The notes under the pieces are model-generated. The model was not told the DNA's origin, made no database searches, and was given only the letters and a program-made list of their open reading frames with translations. 10,859 bases of DNA from Actinomycetes bacterium (lineage in GTDB: Bacteria > Actinomycetota > Actinomycetes > Actinomycetales > Dermatophilaceae), in the NCBI GenBank assembly GCA_023389095.1, contig JAEWFB010000286.1, positions 1 through 10,859 of the forward strand. The letters run 5' to 3'. Positions 6,017 through 10,859 of this stretch are shown piece after piece; within the stretch, counting starts at the first letter, position 1, and every line of letters begins with the position of its first letter. The position numbers and the translations under genes were made by a program.

Positions 6017-6436
6017 TCAGAGCTCGGCGGCGTGCTCGCGTTCGAGGAGCGCGGCTCGGCGGTCTCCGGCGGCTGCCTCGCGATGGACCTGCGCCTCCCG
6101 GCGGAGCCGAACGGCGTCGACCTCGTTCACCCGCCGTGCGAGGGCCTCCTTGGCGGTCGCGGCGTGCTCGTGCGCGTCGGCCGCACGCTCGTGGGCCAGA
6201 CCCGAGCGAGTGTGCGCCAGACGAGCGCGGCTCAGCGACTGCTGTGCGCAGCGTTGGGCTTCCTTGACGTCCTCATCGGTGGTGGGCGCACCATCCATGA
6301 GGCGCTGACGACGTGCGATCAGCTCACGGACGCGCCGGGCAGCGGCGTCGGCGGCCACTCGAGAGGCCGAGTCCTCCACGCGGCCAAGTTTATCGCCGCC
6401 GCGGCTCCTCACCGGGCGAGTGGGCCAAGAGGTCAT
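6017..6436 (-). CDS. Small Ala/Arg/His-rich helical protein, unknown function
   Basis: A 139-residue protein of no family I can name. After a basic N-terminus (residues 1-20) the rest reads as continuous amphipathic helix rich in Ala, Arg, Glu and His. A 7-residue rhythm runs through the middle (LAHTRSG, LAHERAA, DAHEHAA), and it ends REAAAGDRRAALLEREHAAEL. No signal peptide or membrane segment is seen. I chose ATG 6436 because AAGGGT lies 6 nt upstream at 6448-6443 on this strand; GTG 6379 is possible but has no ribosome site. The gene is tail to tail with cheR (44 nt gap) and divergent from the ArsR gene, so its upstream region overlaps the ArsR operator and it could be co-regulated. It resembles the 503-1057 product in style (heptad, highly charged), though not in sequence. 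Confidence 0.65.
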   Translation of the reverse strand: MTSWPTRPVRSRGGDKLGRVEDSASRVAADAAARRVRELIARRQRLMDGAPTTDEDVKEAQRCAQQSLSRARLAHTRSGLAHERAADAHEHAATAKEALARRVNEVDAVRLRREAQVHREAAAGDRRAALLEREHAAEL

Positions 6437-6446
6437 CAATGTACCC

Positions 6447-6475
6447 TTGTAGGTACGTACCGAGTTGGTTACGAT
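6447..6475 (+). promoter_or_regulatory. Leaderless promoter of the ArsR-family gene with operator in the spacer
   Basis: TTGTAG (6447-6452) and TACGAT (6470-6475) are separated by exactly 17 nt. The ATG of the repressor at 6482 lies 6 nt beyond the -10, at the expected transcription start, and no Shine-Dalgarno is present, so the mRNA is probably leaderless. The 10-bp perfect palindrome GGTACGTACC (6452-6461) starts at the last base of the -35 and fills the first half of the spacer. GTACC also occurs at 6441-6445, giving three half-sites. This is where an autorepressor would block RNA polymerase. Confidence 0.6.
6452..6461. promoter_or_regulatory. Candidate ArsR-family operator (perfect palindrome GGTACGTACC)
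   Basis: A perfect 10-bp inverted repeat with no loop, in a locally AT-richer patch. It lies between the divergent ArsR-family gene and the 6017-6436 gene. Dimeric winged-helix ArsR proteins bind short inverted repeats of this size in their own promoters. Assignment rests on position and symmetry. Confidence 0.55.
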
Positions 6476-6481
6476 CATGGC

Positions 6482-6799
6482 ATGGATGCTGTGTTGCACG
6501 CACTGGCTGACGAGAGCCGGCGCACGGTTCTCGAGATCCTCCGTGACCACCCGGCGAGCGCCGGGGAGCTGGCCGAGGCCCTGCCCATCGCTCGCCCGGG
6601 CGTGTCCCGACACCTGCGCGTGCTGCGCGAGGCCGGGCTGGTCGACGTGCGCCACGAGGCGCAGCGCCGGATCTACTCACTCCGCCCGGAGCCGCTCGTC
6701 GAGGTCGACGAGTGGCTGGGGGAGTACCGCCGGCTCTGGGAGAACCGGCTCGACGCCCTCCACACCGAGATCGCACGAGGAAAGAAGGCACGCCGATGA
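6482..6799 (+). CDS. ArsR-family winged-helix repressor
   Basis: A 105-residue DNA-binding protein with the ArsR winged-helix fold: helix 1 and 2 (VLHALADESRRTVLEILRDH), the helix-turn-helix SAGELAEALPIARPGVSRHL, recognition helix ending RVLREAGLV, and the wing VRHEAQRRIYSL. A C-terminal dimerisation helix follows (LVEVDEWLGEYRRLWENRL). The metal-binding ELCVCD motif of ArsR/SmtB metal sensors is missing, so it belongs to the group that senses small molecules or nothing and pairs with SRPBCC genes. ATG 6482 is chosen over ATG 6477, which is in another frame. Its stop overlaps the start of the SRPBCC gene (ATGA), so the two are co-translated. It probably represses its own leaderless promoter at 6447-6475. 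Confidence 0.93.
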   Translation: MDAVLHALADESRRTVLEILRDHPASAGELAEALPIARPGVSRHLRVLREAGLVDVRHEAQRRIYSLRPEPLVEVDEWLGEYRRLWENRLDALHTEIARGKKARR

Positions 6800-7320
6800 C
6801 CACCACCGCGACCATGCGAGCGCTCGACGAGACCCGCGGAGCCGTCCGGGTCGAAGACCTGTACGACACCGACATCGACGACCTGTGGCAGGCGTGTACG
6901 ACGCCCGAGCGGCTGGCCCGCTGGATCGCCCGGGTCGACGGGGACTTCCGGGTCGGCGGCACGGTTCGGGCCGTGTTCACGAGCAGCTGGACCGGCCCGG
7001 CCCGCATCGACGTGTGCGATGGCCCACACCACCTGGTGGTGACGACCGAGCCGGGCACCGACGACGAGGGGCAGATCGAGGCATGGCTGACCGAGGAGGG
7101 CTCCAGGACCCGGCTGGTGGTCGAGGAGCGGGGCCTGCCGATGACGCATCTGCCGTTCCATGCCTCCGGCTGGCGGGTCCACCTCGAGGACCTCGGTCGG
7201 TCGCTGGAGCTCGGCGGCGAGGTCCATCCGGAGGGCTGGGGCTCCGATGCCGGGGCGCCCGGCTGGAGGCAGCGCTGGGAAGAGCTCACCCCGACCTACC
7301 AGCGGATGCCGATCGGTTGA
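6796..7320 (+). CDS. SRPBCC / AHSA1-family small-molecule-binding protein
   Basis: A 174-residue protein of the START-like (SRPBCC, AHSA1/Aha1-C) superfamily, whose helix-grip fold encloses a hydrophobic pocket. Supporting features are the N-terminal strand and helix VEDLYDTDIDDLWQACTTPERLARWI, the DFRVGGTVRAVF turn, and a later helix SGWRVHLEDLGRSL that closes the pocket. ArsR-SRPBCC pairs are a recurrent actinobacterial arrangement; the SRPBCC partner is thought to bind or detoxify the inducer, but the ligand here is unknown. ATG 6796 overlaps the repressor stop by ATGA and has GAAGG 7 nt upstream (6784-6788). The usual AHSA1 core is about 140 residues; this has a C-terminal extension ending LTPTYQRMPIG. 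Confidence 0.88.
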   Translation: MTTTATMRALDETRGAVRVEDLYDTDIDDLWQACTTPERLARWIARVDGDFRVGGTVRAVFTSSWTGPARIDVCDGPHHLVVTTEPGTDDEGQIEAWLTEEGSRTRLVVEERGLPMTHLPFHASGWRVHLEDLGRSLELGGEVHPEGWGSDAGAPGWRQRWEELTPTYQRMPIG

Positions 7321-7397
7321 CGTCGGACGTGATGGGCTCGGCCTGACAGCGGCCACGGCCCCCGACGCGCTCCCTGCGCCCGTTCAGATTTGACCAG

Positions 7398-7416
7398 TTA
7401 GGTGAGGCTGACCAAA
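7398..7416 (+). promoter_or_regulatory. IdeR/DtxR-type iron box upstream of the ZIP transporter
   Basis: TTAGGTGAGGCTGACCAAA matches the 19-bp actinobacterial IdeR/DtxR consensus TTAGGTTAGGCTAACCTAA at 16 of 19 positions, differing only at positions 7, 13 and 17. It lies 37 nt before the GTG start of the ZIP gene and directly after a TTGACC (7390-7395) that could be a -35, so an iron-loaded regulator would cover the promoter. I did not find a convincing -10. Confidence 0.72.
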
Positions 7417-7453
7417 ACTTCGAGCTGGTCATCTGGTCGTCGAAGGAGCTGTC

Positions 7454-8338
7454 GTGGGACTTGGCCGCACCCTGGTGCTCGGTTTCATCGCGGGCGCCAC
7501 CATCGTGCTGGGCCTGCCCATCGGACGGCTGCGTCGCCCCGCGCCCGCCCTGCGGGCCGTGCTCAACGCCACGGCTGTCGGTGTGCTGCTCTTCCTCGTC
7601 TGGGACGTGCTGTCCCACGCCTGGGAGCCGATCGACGCCGCGCTCGGCACGCTGCACGACGGCGGGGGCAGCCTGTCCACCGTTCTCGGCTACGGGGCCC
7701 TCTTCGTCGGGGGACTGGCCGTGGGCCTGCTGTCCCTGGTGGCCTACGAGGGGTGGATCGGCCGGATCACCGCGCGGGCCGCCCTGACCCCGGCGGCCGA
7801 GGCGCCGACGGGCCTGCGCGTCGAGAGGGCCGAGAGGCGGCCGACCGGGATCGCGACGTGGTCGGTGGCTCGGCGACTGGCGCTGCTCATCGCGGTCGGC
7901 ATCGGGCTGCACAACTTCGCCGAGGGCCTGGCCATCGGGCAGTCGGCCGCTCGGGGTGAGATCGCCCTCGCCACCTTGCTCGTCATCGGTTTCGCGCTGC
8001 ACAACGCCACCGAGGGGTTCGGCATCACCGCGCCGCTGGCCGGAGACCTGGATCCCGACGGCAACCGTCGGCGCCCGTCGTGGCCGTTCCTGCTCGGCCT
8101 CGGCCTGATCGGCGGCGGGCCGACGTTCGTCGGCGCGGCGGTCGGGCACGGGTTCACCAGCGAGCCGCTCAGCGTCGTGTTCCTCACCCTCGCCGCCGGT
8201 TCCATCCTCTACGTCGTCACGCAGCTGCTCGGGGTGGCCGCGCGGACCAAGCGGCCCGACCTGCTCGCCTACGGCCTGCTGCTGGGCATGGTCGCGGGGT
8301 TCGCCACCGACGCGATCGTCACGGCCGGCGGCGCCTGA
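7454..8338 (+). CDS. ZIP-family divalent metal transporter
   Basis: A 294-residue integral membrane protein with about eight hydrophobic segments, the first starting directly at the N-terminus (LGRTLVLGFIAGATIVLGL). The two metal-binding transmembrane motifs of the ZIP family are present: His153-Asn-Phe-Ala-Glu157-Gly-Leu-Ala and His183-Asn-Ala-Thr-Glu187-Gly; the usual HNxPEG proline is replaced by Ala or Thr. Between them and the third segment lies the variable cytoplasmic loop (about residues 112-138, Arg/Glu-rich). ZIP proteins import Zn, Fe or Mn. The iron box upstream favours an iron-linked substrate, but sequence alone cannot settle it. GTG 7454 has a strong AAGGAG 5 nt upstream (7443-7448). 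It is a single-gene unit between the SRPBCC gene and the phosphatase gene. Confidence 0.93.
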   Translation: MGLGRTLVLGFIAGATIVLGLPIGRLRRPAPALRAVLNATAVGVLLFLVWDVLSHAWEPIDAALGTLHDGGGSLSTVLGYGALFVGGLAVGLLSLVAYEGWIGRITARAALTPAAEAPTGLRVERAERRPTGIATWSVARRLALLIAVGIGLHNFAEGLAIGQSAARGEIALATLLVIGFALHNATEGFGITAPLAGDLDPDGNRRRPSWPFLLGLGLIGGGPTFVGAAVGHGFTSEPLSVVFLTLAAGSILYVVTQLLGVAARTKRPDLLAYGLLLGMVAGFATDAIVTAGGA

Positions 8339-8602
8339 CCGGGCCGGCTGGGGGAGCGGCTCATCACTGGGGGCCGTGGGCGCGACCTGGCGCTGGCCAC
8401 GTCTTCTCCACGACGAACGACAGGACGACGACCGCGGGCGCGCCGAAGAAGCACGCCAGTGGGCGTTCTCGCGCCCGGCGGTTTCGGTGCAACGCGCGGG
8501 AACGCGAGCCTGCGGATCTCTCACCGTCTTCACGCAATCGCCGGCGGTGGTGACGGCGGCGAGCAAGAATGCGACGTCAGAGTCGTGGGCCTGGGCCCCA
8601 GC

Positions 8603-9730
8603 GTGAAGGGGCGGGGCCGGCGAGTGCAGCTTCGATCGATCTTCACCCCTCCTGAGCGTGTGCGCCCCGTCTGGCGATCGCCTTGGGCGATCGGCTGGGC
8701 CAGCGCCGCCGTGCTGGCCCTCACGTCGCTGGCAGACGTTGCCATCAGCCCACGGGTGGCGGTGCTGACCGCCCTCCTCGGGTTGGCACCGCTGCTGGCG
8801 GCGTCCGCGTCGACGCCGGGCTCCACCGCCGGGTTCGCCATCGTGGCGGTCATCATCGCTGCCGCGTCCGGGCTGTGGAACGACTTCGGTGTCCAGTACG
8901 GGGTCCATGTCGTCGACGTCGCCCTGGTGGGCGCGTTGTCGGTGCTGGTGGCCGCGGTGCGGGCACGCCGCGAGGCGGATCTGCGCGACTCGCGCCGCAT
9001 CGCCGGTGTCGCGCAGGAGGCGTTGCTTCCCGTGCTGCCCGAGCAGGTGGGCACGGTTCGGATCGCGACGCGCTACCGTTCGGCGACGCGCTCTGCACAG
9101 GTCGGGGGAGACTTCTTCGACTTCGTCGCCGATGGCGGCCGTCTGCGTCTGCTCCTGGGTGATGTCAGCGGTAAGGGTGTCGGCGCCGTCACCGAGGCTG
9201 CGCGCGTGATCCGAGCCTTCCGGCAGTACGGTGCCAGCGAGGACGAGCTGGTGGCGGTGGCCCGTCGCGTCCACGACTACGTCACCCGCTTCTGGGACCC
9301 GGAGCGCTTCGCCACCGCCCTTTTCGTGGAGTTCACGAGCGCCGGCAGCGTGGCGATCGTCTCGGCCGGCCACCCGGCTCCGCTGCTCGTCTGCGCCCGG
9401 GGCGTCGGCGAGCTCCCGGTGCACCACTGCCTGCCCCTCGGGGTCGGGCCGGCGGACCGCGTCACGGTGCACTCATGGAACGCCTCCGACCGGCTGCTGC
9501 TCTACACCGACGGACTCATCGAGGCCCGCAGCACGACCGGCCGTTTCCTGCCGCGGGCCTCGATCGAGACGGCTCTGCGCGAGGGGGACGCCGACGCCTG
9601 CCTGGACCAGCTCCTGCACCGCGTGCGCACCCATGCCGGCCAGTTCGACGACGACCTGGCGCTGGTCCTGCTGACCAACGCCATGGACGCCGCCGGGATC
9701 GGCACCCCGGACGCGACAGAAGGTCCCTGA
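8603..9730 (+). CDS. Membrane-anchored PP2C/SpoIIE-type phosphatase (RsbU-like)
   Basis: A 375-residue protein. About residues 25-115 contain several hydrophobic helices (AIGWASAAVLALTSLADV, VAVLTALLGLAPLLAA, GFAIVAVIIAAASGLW, VDVALVGALSVLVAAV) forming a membrane anchor with no obvious extracellular sensor. A short linker leads to the PP2C-like SpoIIE/RsbU phosphatase domain (about 135-360). The metal-binding motifs are intact: GGDFFDF, GDVSGKG, SAGHPAP, YTDGLIEAR and DDLALVLL. Such enzymes dephosphorylate STAS anti-sigma antagonists in partner switching and so free stress sigma factors. The start is uncertain: GTG 8603 gives the usual length, but no good ribosome site supports it, and GTG 8585 or GTG 8624 are alternatives. 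The preceding 264 nt after the ZIP gene hold no recognisable gene. No kinase or STAS partner lies in the window. Confidence 0.92.
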   Translation: MKGRGRRVQLRSIFTPPERVRPVWRSPWAIGWASAAVLALTSLADVAISPRVAVLTALLGLAPLLAASASTPGSTAGFAIVAVIIAAASGLWNDFGVQYGVHVVDVALVGALSVLVAAVRARREADLRDSRRIAGVAQEALLPVLPEQVGTVRIATRYRSATRSAQVGGDFFDFVADGGRLRLLLGDVSGKGVGAVTEAARVIRAFRQYGASEDELVAVARRVHDYVTRFWDPERFATALFVEFTSAGSVAIVSAGHPAPLLVCARGVGELPVHHCLPLGVGPADRVTVHSWNASDRLLLYTDGLIEARSTTGRFLPRASIETALREGDADACLDQLLHRVRTHAGQFDDDLALVLLTNAMDAAGIGTPDATEGP

Positions 9731-9770
9731 CGGCTCTCGCGCGCCCGAGTGCGACGGCACGCCATCCCGA

Positions 9771-9786
9771 GGGCCGGCATCGGCCC
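9771..9786 (+). terminator. Possible terminator stem-loop after the phosphatase gene
   Basis: GGGCCG (9771-9776) and CGGCCC (9781-9786) form a perfect 6-bp GC stem around a GCAT loop, 41 nt after the phosphatase stop codon. There is no T-run, but actinobacterial terminators often lack one. It separates the phosphatase gene from the next transcription unit. Confidence 0.4.
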
Positions 9787-9877
9787 GAGCGCTGCCGCCA
9801 GAACCGGACAAAGGGGTTCATGTCGGACGGATTGCATTGCAGCCGTGAGGATTTCGCCTGCAGTACGTCTGGAACTC

Positions 9878-9905
9878 GCGTGGGGAGATGACGATCATTG
9901 GGTAC
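9878..9905 (+). promoter_or_regulatory. Candidate stress-sigma (SigB/SigF-like) promoter of the 71-residue gene
   Basis: GGGTAC at 9900-9905 with GCGT at 9878-9881, 18 nt apart: the same arrangement as before cheB. A start near 9912 would give an 18-nt leader holding the GGAGGTG ribosome site before ATG 9930. The spacing is wider than the known GNNT-N14-16-GGGTAC form, and GGGTAC arises by chance in GC-rich DNA. Confidence 0.33.
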
Positions 9906-9929
9906 GTTGCCACCGACTCTGGAGGTGTC

Positions 9930-10145
9930 ATGGCTTCCGATGACAGGTTGCGCCGTGGACTGTTGGACGCGCTGTTGGAGTTGGTGAGTGCCGACCCCTA
10001 CCCGTCCTCGACGATGCTCGACATGGTCGAGGCGATCATCCGCCCCGAGGAGCTTCCGGTCTATTTCGAGGTGCTCCTCGAGAAGGTCCGCCGTGACCAT
10101 TTCCCCAGCATCCCGATGCTGTCGCGCCTCCAGAACCTCTGTTGA
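9930..10145 (+). CDS. Small protein heading a probable gas-vesicle cluster
   Basis: A 71-residue acidic protein: MASDDRLRRGLLDALLE, then LVSADPYPSSTMLDMVEAII, RPEELPVYFEVLLEKVRRD and HFPSIPMLSRLQNL. It is predicted to be all helical with two similar halves: each starts after a P-S motif (YPSSTMLD, FPSIPMLS), suggesting an internal duplication. I know no biochemical function. It lies 108 nt upstream of, and in the same direction as, a gene of gas-vesicle-cluster type, and small proteins like it accompany those clusters. ATG 9930 is preferred because GGAGG (9921-9925) sits 4 nt upstream; ATG 9888, in frame, would abut its own GGGGAG with no spacing. Confidence 0.75.
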   Translation: MASDDRLRRGLLDALLELVSADPYPSSTMLDMVEAIIRPEELPVYFEVLLEKVRRDHFPSIPMLSRLQNLC

Positions 10146-10160
10146 CCGAACGGGGTGATG

Positions 10161-10182
10161 GCGGCGTCGCGCTGCACGCCGC
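10161..10182 (+). promoter_or_regulatory. First of two tandem stem-loops in the 10146-10253 spacer
   Basis: GCGGCGT (10161-10167) pairs perfectly with ACGCCGC (10176-10182) around an 8-nt loop, 15 nt after the stop of the 71-residue gene. With the stem-loop at 10217-10235 it could stabilise the upstream mRNA or attenuate read-through. No T-run follows. Confidence 0.4.
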
Positions 10183-10216
10183 GGAGTCGATGCAGGTCAT
10201 CCCGTTGGAACCGAAA

Positions 10217-10235
10217 GATGCGGTCCGGCCGCATC
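10217..10235 (+). promoter_or_regulatory. Second tandem stem-loop, just before the 10254 gene
   Basis: GATGCGG (10217-10223) pairs perfectly with CCGCATC (10229-10235) around a TCCGG loop. It ends 5 nt before the AAGGGAG ribosome site (10241-10247), so it could limit or shape ribosome access to the downstream gene. Confidence 0.42.
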
Positions 10236-10253
10236 GCCCGAAGGGAGAACCCA

Positions 10254-10859
10254 ATGAACACGGGTACGAAGGTGGCGGCGGCCGTGGCCAGCGGCTACCT
10301 GCTCGGCCGCAGCAAGAAGATGCGTCTGGCCATCGTGGTCGGCGGTCTGCTCGCCGGCAAGAAGATCCCGATGAACACGCGCGCCCTCGTCGCGCAGGGC
10401 AGCCAGCTCGTCGAGAACAACCCGGAGCTCGCCAAGCTCGCTGAGCAGGTCCGCGGCGAGCTCTTCGGGGCCGCGCGCACGGCGGCGGTCAGCGCTGCCT
10501 CCAGGCAGATGAACGGGCTGAGCGACCGCATCAAGGACCGGACCACGATGCTTCTCGCGGCACCCGCCGGTTCGGTGGGTTCGGTGCTGGACCGCGGTAA
10601 GGGTCGAAAGGGGCGCCGGGACGACGACGATCTCCACGACGAGCAGATGCCCGGGGACGACGAGCTCGACCAGTTCGAGGAGCTCGACGCGCTCGACGAG
10701 GGGGCGGGCAGCGAAAAGCCGGACGAGAACCACGACGAGAACCAGGACGAGGACGAGAGCGGCGGCGGGCCCGATCGGACTGACGGGCGTCGCAGCCGTG
10801 GCCGCTCGTCCCGCGGCGAGCAGCCGGCCAAGCGCCGACCCAGCCGCTCGGGTCGTGCA
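10254..10859 (+). CDS. Gas-vesicle-cluster-type accessory protein (3' end outside window)
   Basis: 202 codons are visible, open to the window edge. Residues 1-40 contain a hydrophobic, Gly/Ala-rich membrane-associating pair of segments (TKVAAAVASGYLLGRSKKMR, then LAIVVGGLLAGKKI) separated by basic residues. An amphipathic helical part follows (VENNPELAKLAEQVRGELFG, then SAASRQMNGLSDRIKDR). The tail from about 115 is low complexity: Asp/Glu-rich (DDDDL, ENHDENQDEDE) turning to Arg/Ser-rich near the edge. This YLLGRSKK-membrane-acidic-tail architecture is that of proteins encoded in actinobacterial gas-vesicle clusters, often mislabelled DNA primase in annotations. It has no primase motif. ATG 10254 has GGGAG 6 nt upstream. 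Role in vesicle assembly is unknown; the cluster itself lies outside the window, so this is an inference from architecture. Confidence 0.72.
   Translation, partial: MNTGTKVAAAVASGYLLGRSKKMRLAIVVGGLLAGKKIPMNTRALVAQGSQLVENNPELAKLAEQVRGELFGAARTAAVSAASRQMNGLSDRIKDRTTMLLAAPAGSVGSVLDRGKGRKGRRDDDDLHDEQMPGDDELDQFEELDALDEGAGSEKPDENHDENQDEDESGGGPDRTDGRRSRGRSSRGEQPAKRRPSRSGRA

Noticed and set aside
5696..6481. Long upstream extension of the ArsR frame
   Set aside because: It overlaps cheR and the minus-strand 6017-6436 gene; the ArsR domain begins right after ATG 6482, which also fits the promoter.
8339..8602. Short open frames between the ZIP and phosphatase genes
   Set aside because: They lack ribosome sites and recognisable protein character and overlap one another in different frames.
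7286..9472. A 728-codon open frame on the minus strand opposite the ZIP and phosphatase genes
   Set aside because: Its translation is low-complexity Gly/Arg/Pro/Gln-rich sequence and mirrors two clear genes; long antisense frames are expected when third positions are mostly G or C.
9888..9929. ATG 9888 as start of the 71-residue gene
   Set aside because: Its GGGGAG abuts the ATG with no spacing, while ATG 9930 has an ideal GGAGG; the extra 14 residues look unlike the rest.

Overview
The window is high-GC, densely coded DNA from an actinobacterium. The GC-rich third codon positions, GTG starts, leaderless promoters, ANTAR proteins, an IdeR/DtxR-type iron box and an RsbU-like membrane phosphatase all fit that phylum. 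I cannot name the genus. Nothing looks like a mobile element, CRISPR array, tRNA or rRNA. The content is accessory regulatory and stress genes rather than core metabolism.

Layout. At the left edge, a cold-shock protein gene (minus strand, cut by the window start) has a perfect 10-bp hairpin in its leader. A gene-free stretch follows. Next come three plus-strand genes: a small charged protein with eight exact 7-residue repeats, a stand-alone ANTAR protein, and a GAF-ANTAR sensor with a promoter and stem-loop in front of it. A convergent minus-strand gene of unknown function (2377-2874) appears to be leaderless. It is divergent from an overlapping two-gene operon encoding a CheB-type methylesterase with a C-terminal zinc-ribbon-like segment and a CheR-type methyltransferase fused to PAS, nine-heptad coiled coil and PAS. 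A second unknown helical protein (6017-6436, minus) converges on CheR and is divergent from an ArsR-family repressor that is translationally coupled to an SRPBCC/AHSA1 protein. Then come a ZIP-family metal transporter behind a 16/19 match to the IdeR/DtxR iron box, and a membrane-anchored PP2C/SpoIIE phosphatase. At the right edge are a 71-residue protein and a partial gene resembling one found in actinobacterial gas-vesicle clusters, so a gvp cluster probably continues beyond the window.

How it may work together. CheB and CheR have no receptor, CheA or CheW beside them. The coiled coil of CheR itself carries repeated Glu-Glu-x-x-Ser/Thr steps that resemble receptor methylation sites, so the pair could form a non-chemotactic, self-modifying sensor. 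The ANTAR proteins suggest RNA-level antitermination control, the RsbU-like phosphatase suggests partner switching of a stress sigma factor, and weak GGGTAC-type -10 elements precede both cheB and the 71-residue gene. Gene calls rest on recognised motifs; promoter, RNA-structure and system-level statements are inference from the sequence alone.
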